Source of the DNA: Persicitalea jodogahamensis
GTDB taxonomy: Bacteria > Bacteroidota > Bacteroidia > Cytophagales > Spirosomataceae
Assembly (NCBI RefSeq): GCF_014651615.1
Contig: NZ_BMXF01000002.1
Location: 537,439 to 601,438, forward strand
Length of the DNA: 64,000 bases
Direction of reading: 5' to 3'
Part shown: piece by piece, positions 43,030 through 52,401 of the stretch
Layout of the letters: each line of letters begins with the position of its first letter
Position numbering within the stretch: position 1 is the first letter of the stretch
Translations under genes and position numbers: made by a program
Notes under the pieces: model-generated
Told to the model about the DNA's origin: nothing
The model's input: the letters and a program-made list of their open reading frames with translations, nothing else
Databases searched by the model: none

Positions 43030-44406
43030 TCAACCTTCGAGCCGCACATATTCCAGTCCCTCCGCGATGATACGCTGAACTTCGATCTTGGAAGTACAAA
43101 CAAATTCGCACAACGCAAAGTCTTCTTCCGATACTTCGTAAATGCCCAATTGTTCCATGCGCTCGATGTCTCGCGCCAGGATTGATTTCAGTAATACAAC
43201 GGGCATGATGTTCATCGGCAGTACTTTATCGTACTGGCCGGTCATCACAAAGGCGCGCTCCTCGCCGCGCATGCTGGTGTCGAGGGCGTAGTTGCGGTCC
43301 GGAAACAGCCAGGAGAAAAACGTTTTGGAAAGGCTCAGCTTCTTGATGCCCGGCGTCAGCCAACCCAGAAACTCCGGCTCGCCGCCTTCGGGAATTACAG
43401 TGATTTGGTTGGTGTAATGCGAAAGGAAATCTTCGGACGAAGAGTTGATTCCGGTGAGCACATTGCCCTGAATGACCCGGGCGGCGTCACCTTCGATTCT
43501 GTCGTCCAGAATGGATGCCATCGTCTGCCCGGTAACCGCCCGGAAATATTGCGGAGACTTGACACTGCTACCCGTAAGCGCCACGACGCGGTCGGCACGA
43601 TAGCGGCCTTCGCGGAAAAGTCGCCCAATGATGAGGACATTCTGAGGATGTATGTACCAAACCAGTTCGCCCTTCTTAATCGGGTCGAGATGATGGATTT
43701 GGATGCCAACGTTGCCCGCCGGGTGCGGGCCTTTGATGGGGTGGATATTTTCGTTGGCTACCGAAGTAATTTTATCGGCTGATAATGCTTTGTCCGAAAC
43801 ATGTTTTCCGGATTGATCCTGAACCCCTAGATTCAGGTTTCCATTGGCCAATTGTTTGAGCGCAGTCAGCCCTGCTTCAAAGTTTTCTTTCTCAAAATCT
43901 ACGATATATCCTAAATCAGGGGCTAGTGGTGACGTGTCGAAACAGGAGATAAAAATAGATTTGGGAGTATCTTCGGGCTTGGCAATCAGCGAGAAAGGTC
44001 GCTGCCGGATGAAATCCCAGCCGCCTCCTTCCATTAACTTCTGAATGATTTCTTCGCGGGAAAGTTTCGACGGATCGACGGGATCATGCTGCACGTATTT
44101 GCGCTCCTCGCGGTCGGGGATAATCCTGACCTCCATAATCCGGCGTTTCGCGCCCCGGACAATCTCCGCCACTTCGCCACTGACCGAAGAGAAGAACTTG
44201 ATACGCTCGTCATTCTTGTCGAAAAACAACGGCTGTCCGGCCAGAATCTCGTCGCCCGGTTCCACCATCATCCTGGGAACCAAGCCTGGAAAATCGGGTG
44301 GCTTGATGGCCACAACCTCCGAAACGGGCAGGTCGGTGATGGTGTATTCGGCTTCGCCCACGAGCTTGATGTCGTAGCCTTTGTGCAGTGTAAGTGGTTT
44401 GGCCAT
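43030..44406 (-). CDS. nqrA: Na+-NQR subunit A
   Basis: Cytoplasmic-facing subunit of Na+-NQR near the quinone site. The N-terminus is KPLTLHKGYDIKLVGEAEY, then PRMMVEPGDEILAGQPLFFD and HPAGNVGIQIHHLDP. ATG 44406 is favoured because homologous proteins begin at the equivalent Met; an upstream ATG (44412) adds two residues. It is the first gene of the operon. The start of transcription lies in the 44.4-44.7 kb gap. Confidence 0.95.
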   Translation of the reverse strand: MAKPLTLHKGYDIKLVGEAEYTITDLPVSEVVAIKPPDFPGLVPRMMVEPGDEILAGQPLFFDKNDERIKFFSSVSGEVAEIVRGAKRRIMEVRIIPDREERKYVQHDPVDPSKLSREEIIQKLMEGGGWDFIRQRPFSLIAKPEDTPKSIFISCFDTSPLAPDLGYIVDFEKENFEAGLTALKQLANGNLNLGVQDQSGKHVSDKALSADKITSVANENIHPIKGPHPAGNVGIQIHHLDPIKKGELVWYIHPQNVLIIGRLFREGRYRADRVVALTGSSVKSPQYFRAVTGQTMASILDDRIEGDAARVIQGNVLTGINSSSEDFLSHYTNQITVIPEGGEPEFLGWLTPGIKKLSLSKTFFSWLFPDRNYALDTSMRGEERAFVMTGQYDKVLPMNIMPVVLLKSILARDIERMEQLGIYEVSEEDFALCEFVCTSKIEVQRIIAEGLEYVRLEG

Positions 44407-44412
44407 ATACAT

Positions 44413-44745
44413 TGTTGAATCCCTAAAAAGTACAAATGAAAGGATTTTGAGGATTTTTCCTACTCTTCATCAGGATTTATTTTTCAGAAACCGAACCACT
44501 TAGCCGACTTTGCGGAGTGGTTTCAGGTATGTTCTAATATACTATCGGATCCTTAGGAGTTACTACTGACTCAGCGTTATTTTAATGTTATTCGGCAATT
44601 ATTTGGATAATACCCCAATGGAATGATGCCTAACCCTGAATATTATTTTTTTTATTTGGCCAGGAGTATAACTGGCCGATTTTTATGTAAGTTGGACCTT
44701 CAATATTTCTGATTCGATCCGACACGATATTTTAATTCCGAAACT
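44413..44745. other. Divergent control region between nqrA and susC
   Basis: 333 AT-rich bases without a gene. It must hold the promoter of the nqr operon (leftward) and of the susC gene (rightward). A small inverted repeat (TGGCCAGGAGTATAACTGGC) lies near 44658. No element matching TTG-N19-TAnnTTTG was found with confidence. Confidence 0.6.
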
Positions 44746-47700
44746 ATGAATCTTTTACCTCTACGATCCTGGCTACTAGGTGCTTGGCTGCTTGTTTTGC
44801 AAGTTGGCAGCGTTGCGGTGGCAAACCCGAACGTACCCGACTGGAGCAAACCGCAACGCAAGACGGTCGAGACCGAAGTCAGGGGCAAAGTAACTGATGA
44901 GAATAATGCCGGACTGCCGGGCGTAAACGTGCTGCTGAAAGGCACCAACCGGGGCGTCGTGACAGATGGTAGCGGCAACTTCGCCATCACCGTTCCTGAC
45001 CGTACGGCCACGCTGGTTTTTTCCTTCATTGGTTACGGCACGCAGGAGGTTGCCGTCGGCAACCAGACTACGCTGAGCGTGCAGCTTGAACCCTCGGCCA
45101 GCAGTCTGAGCGAAGTACTGGTAGTTGGCTACGGCACCCAGCGTAAGGGCGATATTACGGGTTCCATCGGTTCGCTTACCGCCAAGAACATCAAGGATAT
45201 TCCGGTCACTAACTTCGAGAACGCCATTCAGGGCCAGATCGCCGGGGTGCAGGTACAGGAACCCAGTGGTGAGCCGGGCGCGGCCACGACCATCCGGGTA
45301 CGGGGGCTGGGTTCAGTTTCCGCCGGAAACGAGCCATTGTACGTCATCGACGGCTTTCCAGTATCCAAGAACACCGATTCGGGCATTCAGGGCGACATCA
45401 CGCGGCGCACGACGGCCTTCGCTCTGCCCGCCACCAACCCTCTGGGCACCATTAATCCCAGCGACATTGAGTCCATTGAGGTGCTTAAAGATGCCTCGGC
45501 GGCGGCAATCTACGGTTCGCGGGGCTCCAATGGGGTTATTATCATTACCACAAAAAAGGGCAAGTTGAATTCCAAACCCGTTATAGGCTTCGATGCGTAT
45601 TTTGGCGTACAGAATGTAGCTAAGCGCGTGGACATGATGAATGCCGCGCAGTATATCGCCTACTCCACTGAGGCTAAGAATAACGCCTATTTACAGGACG
45701 TCGCCGGAGCGAACATCAGCGACCCTAACGCGGTGCGGTACACCAAGACGAATAACGCCAGTTATTTCATCCCGGACGATTTCGTAAATCCTGATGGTAC
45801 CGATACGAACTGGCAGGACCTGATTTTTAATACCGCCCCGGTGCAGAGCTACAACGCCTCGGTGTCGGGTGGTACGGAAACGATGCGCTACTATTTTTCG
45901 GGTGGCTACTACAATCAGAAAGGCGTTATTGATCGGAGCGGCTTCGAGCGGTTTAGCTTCCGGGTAAACCTGGAAGCCAATCCCATCAAGAAATTGAAAA
46001 TTGGATTCGGGCTGAGCCCTTCTTTTACCAATACCGACCGCTCCCCAGCCGGAGCTCCCTACTTTGCCGATCCACCGGGCATCGTCTATTCAGCGTTGGC
46101 GCATTCGCCCACCGTCAAGCCCTACCTGGCCGATGGTACCATCAATCAGTCTGACAACCAATCGCATCTTTTTACCGAAGATGGTCGCGGGGCCAACATG
46201 ACGGCGGCCAGCAATCCTCTGGCAATCATAAAGTACGTTACCGATGATTTGAAGCAATTCAGGACGTTTGGCAATATCTTCCTGGAATACGAACTACTGG
46301 AAGGATTGAAATACAAACTTTACACGGGTATCGATGTGAATACCTATAACCGCTCGTTCTACATGGCGCGGGCATTCCTGAATCGGGCTTCTACCGTCGG
46401 TGATCCGTACGCTCAATCCAATGCTTCGCTCAATTACAACTGGCTGACCGAGAATACGCTTTCCTACGACAAAACTTTCGGTACTGACCACCGGGTGTCG
46501 GCGGTAGTGGGCTACAGCGCTCAGAAAGACCGCCTGGATGCCAATCAGGTCTATGCCCAGAATCATCCCGACGACCTCGCACCCTCCGTCAGCGGCGGTC
46601 AGGTCACGAGCGGCGGCGACAATCGGCAGGAGTGGTCGCTGGTATCGGCGCTGGCGCGGGTCAACTACGCTTTCCGCGACAAGTACCTACTGACGGCCAC
46701 CGTGCGTTCCGATCGCTCATCGCGTTTCGGCGCCGGGAACAAGACCGGAACTTTCCCGTCTTTCTCGGCGGGCTGGCGGGTGTCGGAAGAATCGTTCATG
46801 AAAAGCCAGACGTTTGTGAGCGATCTGAAATTGCGGGGTAGTTGGGGACAGACGGGCAACTTCCTGATTCCTAACTACGCTTCCATTGGCTTATTGAGTC
46901 CTTACAATTACGTGCTGAACAATGTATTGGTTAACGGCATTGCTCCCGCTACGATCAGCAATGACAACCTGACCTGGGAAAAAACTACCCAAACCGACTT
47001 CGGACTGGACGTTGGATTGCTGCGCGACCGGATTTACCTCTCGGCGGATATTTACCGCAAACTAACCTCCGATCTGCTCCTGAATGTGCAGGTACCGGCG
47101 GCGGTGGGCTTTTCCACAGCATTGCAAAATATTGGCGAAGTGGAAAACAAGGGCATCGAGCTCACCGTCAGCAGCCGCAACGTGGTGGGTGCATTCACCT
47201 GGACGACGGACGTGAATTTTTCATCCAATAAAAATGAAGTTCTGAAACTGGGCCCGACGGGCGACCCCATCCTTAGCTCGGGCGGGGCGGGTATCCGGCA
47301 CATCACCCAGATCGGCTCGCCCATCGGCAGCTACTATGGCTACGTGGTAGAAGGAATTTTCCAGACTCAGACCGAAATCGACGCTGCCCCCAAGGATGCG
47401 CTGGCCCCGGCCCGTCGGCCCGGCGACTTCCGCTTCAAGGACGTCAACGGCGATGGCAAGATCGACGCCAACGACCGGACCGTTACCGGAAACTACCTAC
47501 CCGATTTTACCTATGGCATTACCAACAAGTTTACCTACAAAGGCTTCGACCTGGCGATATTTTTCCAAGGCGTGCAAGGATCTGAAATCCTGAACCTGAC
47601 CCGCCGGCATTTGGGTAACGGCGAAGCCGCCACCAATTCTTACGCTCTGTGGACCGAACGCTGGGTTTCGGCCGAGAACCCCGGGAACGGCACCATTCCC

Positions 47701-48009
47701 CGCGCCGACCGCCTTACCGACCTGCACGGCGGCAATACGCGGCCTTCCTCGTTTCAGGTAGAAGATGGCTCGTACTTCCGCCTACGGAATCTGGCCTTAG
47801 GTTATACTTTTCCCAAAGCGATACTGGGCGAAAAGTTTCAGTCCTTCCGGGCGTACGTTTCGGGTACTAACCTGTTCACCAGCACCAAGTACCTTGGCTA
47901 TAATCCCGAGGTCAATAACCAGGCCGGCCTGACGGGCGTGCAGGGCGAGGACTACGGTGCCTATCCACTGAGCCGGAATTTCACCTTTGGGATAAGCGCT
48001 ACTTTTTAA
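44746..48009 (+). CDS. SusC/RagA-type TonB-linked outer-membrane receptor
   Basis: Outer-membrane transporter that takes up oligosaccharides or peptides with its SusD partner and TonB energy. Signal peptide (LLGAWLLVLQVGSVAVA). A CarboxypepD_reg-like domain at about 45-125 (VRGKVTDENNAGLPGVNVLL), a TonB-box-like SEVLVVGYGTQRKGD, a plug (NAIQGQIAGVQVQEPSGEPG, IKVLKDASAAAIYGSRG-like segment) and a 22-strand barrel ending LSRNFTFGISATF. 1087 residues. It is followed after 118 bases by susD. Confidence 0.95.
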   Translation: MNLLPLRSWLLGAWLLVLQVGSVAVANPNVPDWSKPQRKTVETEVRGKVTDENNAGLPGVNVLLKGTNRGVVTDGSGNFAITVPDRTATLVFSFIGYGTQEVAVGNQTTLSVQLEPSASSLSEVLVVGYGTQRKGDITGSIGSLTAKNIKDIPVTNFENAIQGQIAGVQVQEPSGEPGAATTIRVRGLGSVSAGNEPLYVIDGFPVSKNTDSGIQGDITRRTTAFALPATNPLGTINPSDIESIEVLKDASAAAIYGSRGSNGVIIITTKKGKLNSKPVIGFDAYFGVQNVAKRVDMMNAAQYIAYSTEAKNNAYLQDVAGANISDPNAVRYTKTNNASYFIPDDFVNPDGTDTNWQDLIFNTAPVQSYNASVSGGTETMRYYFSGGYYNQKGVIDRSGFERFSFRVNLEANPIKKLKIGFGLSPSFTNTDRSPAGAPYFADPPGIVYSALAHSPTVKPYLADGTINQSDNQSHLFTEDGRGANMTAASNPLAIIKYVTDDLKQFRTFGNIFLEYELLEGLKYKLYTGIDVNTYNRSFYMARAFLNRASTVGDPYAQSNASLNYNWLTENTLSYDKTFGTDHRVSAVVGYSAQKDRLDANQVYAQNHPDDLAPSVSGGQVTSGGDNRQEWSLVSALARVNYAFRDKYLLTATVRSDRSSRFGAGNKTGTFPSFSAGWRVSEESFMKSQTFVSDLKLRGSWGQTGNFLIPNYASIGLLSPYNYVLNNVLVNGIAPATISNDNLTWEKTTQTDFGLDVGLLRDRIYLSADIYRKLTSDLLLNVQVPAAVGFSTALQNIGEVENKGIELTVSSRNVVGAFTWTTDVNFSSNKNEVLKLGPTGDPILSSGGAGIRHITQIGSPIGSYYGYVVEGIFQTQTEIDAAPKDALAPARRPGDFRFKDVNGDGKIDANDRTVTGNYLPDFTYGITNKFTYKGFDLAIFFQGVQGSEILNLTRRHLGNGEAATNSYALWTERWVSAENPGNGTIPRADRLTDLHGGNTRPSSFQVEDGSYFRLRNLALGYTFPKAILGEKFQSFRAYVSGTNLFTSTKYLGYNPEVNNQAGLTGVQGEDYGAYPLSRNFTFGISATF

Positions 48010-48127
48010 TGGACAATGTTTGCGTCGGGATGCGTAGTCTCAATCCATTCATATAAAGTAATTGAAACGAGCCTCGACGACGACAACCAGTTTGAACGAA
48101 GTACTCAGAATTAAGAACTAAAAGGAA

Positions 48128-49534
48128 ATGAAACAAAAAACCATATACTTACTTACCCTCCTGACTGGCTTGCTGCTTTCGTGCGGGCAGGATTTCACGG
48201 ATTTGAATCCCGTGACGCAGCGCAATGTCAACGGCTTCTACCAAACTACCAACGACATGTTGGCCGCCATCAATGCGGCCTACAAGTCATTGCAAGCCAC
48301 GGGTACTTACAACCAGAGTTACTGGATCATGCAAGAAATGCGCTCCGACAACACCGACCAGGGACCCGACGGCACGGGCCTGGGGGCTGAGCTGACGGTG
48401 ATCGATAATTTCAGCGAAATCGCCACCAGCGAAATCGTCACCGCCGCTTACACCGATTCGTACCTGGGCATTGCCCGCTGCAACATCGTGCTGAGCCGCA
48501 TCGACGGTATCGAGATGGACGCCACTTTGAAAGAACGTATCAAGGGCGAAGCCCTGTTTGTGCGCTCGTTGCTGTACTACAACCTGGCCGTGATGTTTGG
48601 AAACATCCCCATGCCACTCAAAGAGACCAAGTCGGTGGACGAAGGAAGGGCACTTCCCCAACTACCCGCTGCCGATATCTACAAGCAGTTGATTGTGGAC
48701 TTGCAAAAAGCCGAAACCGCTTTGCCCATAAAGTACGCGGCAGCAACGGACCTCGGGCGTGCCACTAAGGGCGCAGCGGCGGCGTTACTGGGTAAGGTGT
48801 ACCTGACGGCAGGCAACAAGGCGGCGGCAGTGCCGGTGCTGAAAAAGATTGTAGATAGCTACGGCTATTCGCTGGTGCCGGACTACGCCAGATTATGGGG
48901 GCTGGCCAACAAGAACAATCAGGAATCCATTTTTGAGATTCAGTTCAAGGGGGGCGGCACCGGAACGGGCAATGCCTTTACCAACGCTTTCTCGCCGCTG
49001 CTGCGCCAAACGACGGGAGCGTACAAAAACCGTCCGACGCTCGATATGCTTAAATCGTACGAGCCTGGTGACGACCGCCTGCTGAAGTCAATGGATACCA
49101 GCTATGTTACGACGCAGGGAAATCTGGTCACGAGTTCTAAAAACGACACGCGTTTTATTACCAAGTACGGCAGAGAGAATTCTTTCAATGAGAATGATGC
49201 CTCCTACAACTTTGTAGTGTTGCGCTACGCCGACGTGCTGCTGATGCTGGCCGAGGCCCTGGGTGAGTCGCCGGAGGCCTATGGCTATATCAATCAGGTT
49301 CGGGCACGCGCCAAACTTGCGCCCATCAGTGCCGCTACGCCTGGTACTTTCGCCGACAAACTGCTACACGAGCGCCGCGTGGAACTGGCCTTTGAGAACC
49401 ATCGCTGGGCCGATCTGCTGCGTTTCGGCAAGGCACAGGAAGCTTTGAAAGCGCAGGGTAAAAACAACGTCCGTCCTCTTTATCTCATTCCCCAACGTGA
49501 ACTCGACATCAACTCATCCTACAAGCAAAACTGA
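48128..49534 (+). CDS. SusD/RagB-type nutrient-binding lipoprotein
   Basis: Surface lipoprotein that lids the SusC channel and binds its substrate. Lipoprotein signal (LLTGLLLSCGQDF, Cys19). TPR-like helical SusD core (MLAAINAAYKSLQATGTYNQ, NIVLSRIDGIEMD, RGEALFVRSLLYYNL-like KGEALFVRSLLYYNLAVMFG) and the C-terminal RYADVLLMLAEALGE with ERRVELAFENHRWADLLRFG. 468 residues. The downstream gene starts within its last 13 codons. Confidence 0.93.
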   Translation: MKQKTIYLLTLLTGLLLSCGQDFTDLNPVTQRNVNGFYQTTNDMLAAINAAYKSLQATGTYNQSYWIMQEMRSDNTDQGPDGTGLGAELTVIDNFSEIATSEIVTAAYTDSYLGIARCNIVLSRIDGIEMDATLKERIKGEALFVRSLLYYNLAVMFGNIPMPLKETKSVDEGRALPQLPAADIYKQLIVDLQKAETALPIKYAAATDLGRATKGAAAALLGKVYLTAGNKAAAVPVLKKIVDSYGYSLVPDYARLWGLANKNNQESIFEIQFKGGGTGTGNAFTNAFSPLLRQTTGAYKNRPTLDMLKSYEPGDDRLLKSMDTSYVTTQGNLVTSSKNDTRFITKYGRENSFNENDASYNFVVLRYADVLLMLAEALGESPEAYGYINQVRARAKLAPISAATPGTFADKLLHERRVELAFENHRWADLLRFGKAQEALKAQGKNNVRPLYLIPQRELDINSSYKQN

Positions 49535-50666
49535 CGCCGACCTGCCGCTTTCCGGCGCGGCAGGCCTACCACAGCGGCTACAATCGCTCGATACCCTGCG
49601 CGGATTTGATATGTTCTGGATTACGGGCGGCGAGGAACTCGTCGCCGCCCTGGCGGCGGCGACAGGCTGGGGCTGGCTGCGCGGCATGGAGGAGCAACTC
49701 ACGCACCCGGCCTGGCACGGCTTCCACGCCTACGACCTTATTTTCCCGCTCTTTATTTTCATGGCGGGCGTCTCCACGCCTTTCTCGTTTGATAGCCGAT
49801 TGGCCAAAGGGTTCTCGCGCTCGCGGCTGGCCCGTAAAGCCATTCAGCGTGGTTTGATTCTGGTGGCACTGGGCGTTATTTATAACAACGGCCTCTTCCG
49901 TACCGATTACGAAACGACGCGCTTCGCCAGCGTATTGGGACGTATCGGCCTGGCGGGCATGTTTGCGCAACTGATTTATCTGTACAGCCCCAAAAAGTTG
50001 CTGTATGTCTGGCTGGCGGTGATTCTGATCGGTTACTGGCTGTTTATGGCGTTTTATCCCGTACCGGGCTGCGGCGCGGGACTGTTCACCATGGAATGCA
50101 ATCCGGCGAGCTATTTTGATATGCAGTTTCTGCCGGGGAGGCTTTACAAGAAAATCCACGATCCCGAAGGACTGATGTCCACCATTCCGGCTATTGCCAC
50201 GGGGCTGCTGGGTATTATGGCCGGACAAGTCCTGCGCATCAAAACCAACGAGCTGTCGGAGAATCGTAAGGTACTTACCCTGGCGGGTATCGGTGTAGTA
50301 TGTATTGTGCTGGCGTTGCTCTGGAATATGGTTTTTCCCATCAATAAAAACCTCTGGACCAGTTCGTTCGTGCTGCTGGTCGGTGGGCTGAGTTTTCTGT
50401 TGCTGTCGCTTTTTTACTGGGTCATCGACGTGCTGGACATTCGCCGCTGGACTTTCTTCTTTATCGTCATCGGTATGAATTCCATCGTCATTTACATGGC
50501 GCATGAATTCATCGATTTCGAATACACGGCCAACGCGCTCTTCGGGGGACTGTTGGAGCATTTATCCGATCCCGCGAAAGCAGTGGGGGCTACTTTGGCC
50601 TACATCATGGTGCAGTGGGCGTTGATGTACGTGCTGTACCGGAACAAGTGGTTTTTGAAGGTTTAG
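49497..50666 (+). CDS. DUF5009/HGSNAT-like membrane acyltransferase protein
   Basis: Integral membrane protein related to heparan-alpha-glucosaminide N-acetyltransferase and bacterial DUF5009 proteins. The typical N-terminus is present (RLQSLDTLRGFDMFWI), with FHAYDLIFPLFIFMAGVSTPFS and GVIYNNGLF, then several membrane helices. There is no ATG before the conserved start. The only reasonable start is GTG 49497, inside susD, which overlaps it by 38 bases. This suggests translational coupling and a shared substrate with SusCD, perhaps an amino sugar. This last point is inference. Confidence 0.85.
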   Translation: MNSTSTHPTSKTDADLPLSGAAGLPQRLQSLDTLRGFDMFWITGGEELVAALAAATGWGWLRGMEEQLTHPAWHGFHAYDLIFPLFIFMAGVSTPFSFDSRLAKGFSRSRLARKAIQRGLILVALGVIYNNGLFRTDYETTRFASVLGRIGLAGMFAQLIYLYSPKKLLYVWLAVILIGYWLFMAFYPVPGCGAGLFTMECNPASYFDMQFLPGRLYKKIHDPEGLMSTIPAIATGLLGIMAGQVLRIKTNELSENRKVLTLAGIGVVCIVLALLWNMVFPINKNLWTSSFVLLVGGLSFLLLSLFYWVIDVLDIRRWTFFFIVIGMNSIVIYMAHEFIDFEYTANALFGGLLEHLSDPAKAVGATLAYIMVQWALMYVLYRNKWFLKV

Positions 50667-50680
50667 GTACGTCTTGCATT

Positions 50681-52126
50681 ATGGATAAACCTCTTTTCAT
50701 TCTACTCCTGCTTTGCGCACATCTAATTCTTGCCGCAAATACTTCCTCTCCAATGCCCGGTAAGCTGGTTGCCAAAAATTCACGCCTTTCTAAAATCTTT
50801 GTCGCATCGGACAGTCTGGCTTGGAAGGTAGGCGATAGGGGGCAAATCCAGGCCACCAAAATTGCTATTGATGAAAGGGAAAACGTTTATGTGGCGGGTA
50901 CTTACAGGGATACTGTTCTGTTCTCTGAAAACACTTTTATCTCAAAAGGAAAATCTGATCTATTCCTCGCCAAATACAGCCCGGAAGGCGTATTGCAATG
51001 GGTTAGAACTGCCGAGGGACCTGAGTCTAACTCTGCTACAGATATATGTACCGACGCGGGTGGAAATATTTATTTGACGGGATACTTACACGGCAAAGTT
51101 CAATTTGAAAATGAAGCGCTGCAATCAGAAGGTACTTCTGACATATTTTTTGCTAAATATGACACAGAAGGTAGTCTGCGATGGATTCGTCACATAGGTG
51201 GGCAAGGGTCCGATGGCGGGTCAGGTGTTGCGGTCAATAAGGACGGCGATGTGTACTTGACTGGGACCTTTACTGCTTCCGTATCCTTCGGGGGCAGCAC
51301 TCTGGCAGCCGACGGTCCGGAAGATGCTTTTATCGCTTTATACAATTCGGAGGGTAGTTTGAAATGGGTACGCAGTGGTGGTGGTGTGGGCCATGATTGG
51401 GGACAAAGTATTGCAGTAGATAATGAGGGCAATGCATTGATGTTAGGCAAGTTTCACAAATTTGCCCGATTCGGAAAAGTCGAACTATCAGCCCCTGAAA
51501 GTGAAGATTTACACAGTAGCAATGGCTTTGTTTTGAAGTGTTCGCCAGAGGGAGATTTTATTTGGGGACAGCGGATGGGCGGTAATCGTAGAAATAGTTT
51601 GTCAAGCGTTGTCGTGGACTACCGGGGAGATGTATTCGTATCGGGTTCAGGCTATATGAAAGGTACTAATGCTTCTTTCGGCGACACCCTGATTCATTCA
51701 GATGAAATCTTTGGATCAATCATCGGAAAACTAAGCAGTGAGGGCGTAGTGCAGTGGGTGATGAGTACGATCGCCACCGGACCGTACCAAGATAATATGT
51801 GTGCTGACCAGGAGGGAGATATCTATGCTCATACCAGTTTTGACAATACCGAGCAATTGAAAGTGTCTGGAAGAAACAATAGTCAGTTTTTTGATTCGCG
51901 TGGCGGGGCAGATTTTGTAATCGCGAAGTTTTCCTCCGATGGCAGATTGTTGAAAGTCAGACAGGAAGGAGGAGCGGGCATGGAGAGTGTAGGTGGGATG
52001 GTCCTGTCAAAAAAAGGTTCATTGTACATTTTGGGCTCCTTTGATAGTCCTGTCACGTTGGCTGGTACTTTTTTAAGAAGTCAAGGAGAAAGGAGCGTTT
52101 TTATTATGAAAATACTGAACAAATGA
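50681..52126 (+). CDS. Secreted SBBP-type beta-propeller protein
   Basis: ATG 50681 gives a signal peptide (LFILLLLCAHLILAAN). The remaining protein has repeats of about 45-50 residues of the SBBP/NHL-like kind (FLAKYSPEGVLQWVR, IFFAKYDTEGSLRWIR, FIALYNSEGSLKWVR) alternating with IYLTGYL or VYLTGTF segments. 481 residues. It begins 14 bases after the DUF5009 stop and may be the last gene of the Sus operon. It lacks a C-terminal sorting domain. Role unknown, probably surface or periplasmic. Confidence 0.85.
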   Translation: MDKPLFILLLLCAHLILAANTSSPMPGKLVAKNSRLSKIFVASDSLAWKVGDRGQIQATKIAIDERENVYVAGTYRDTVLFSENTFISKGKSDLFLAKYSPEGVLQWVRTAEGPESNSATDICTDAGGNIYLTGYLHGKVQFENEALQSEGTSDIFFAKYDTEGSLRWIRHIGGQGSDGGSGVAVNKDGDVYLTGTFTASVSFGGSTLAADGPEDAFIALYNSEGSLKWVRSGGGVGHDWGQSIAVDNEGNALMLGKFHKFARFGKVELSAPESEDLHSSNGFVLKCSPEGDFIWGQRMGGNRRNSLSSVVVDYRGDVFVSGSGYMKGTNASFGDTLIHSDEIFGSIIGKLSSEGVVQWVMSTIATGPYQDNMCADQEGDIYAHTSFDNTEQLKVSGRNNSQFFDSRGGADFVIAKFSSDGRLLKVRQEGGAGMESVGGMVLSKKGSLYILGSFDSPVTLAGTFLRSQGERSVFIMKILNK

Positions 52127-52401
52127 AAACAGCAGTTTCTGTTTTCTGATCAAAGCATGCTGAGATCGTTTACGACTCTCTGTCGACATGAATTTCTTTA
52201 TCGTCGGAATCTCCCTCAATTAGTACAATGGTTTCGGATTGCATAGCTTAGTCCAGAGAAGGTGAGAATACATGAAGGGTTTTCCATACAATCATGTAAT
52301 CATTGTTTTCCCCAATCTGAATCCTACAAGAACTTCTAAGCAGACAACTTCCCGAGCGTTGTCCGTCATGCGCTCATCCGTAGGTTTAAGTCCCTACCAT
52401 A
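52127..52401. other. Gap between convergent genes
   Basis: 275 bases with no supported gene. A minus-strand 24-codon frame (MQSETIVLIEGDSDDKEI and on) is too short to call. No clear terminator hairpin was found. Confidence 0.4.

Noticed and set aside
42219-43070. Long plus-strand frame opposite nqrB
   Set aside because: Antisense shadow of nqrB; no protein family pattern.
52199-52245. Short minus-strand frame with regulator-like start
   Set aside because: Only 24 codons, no upstream support and no conserved residue pattern.
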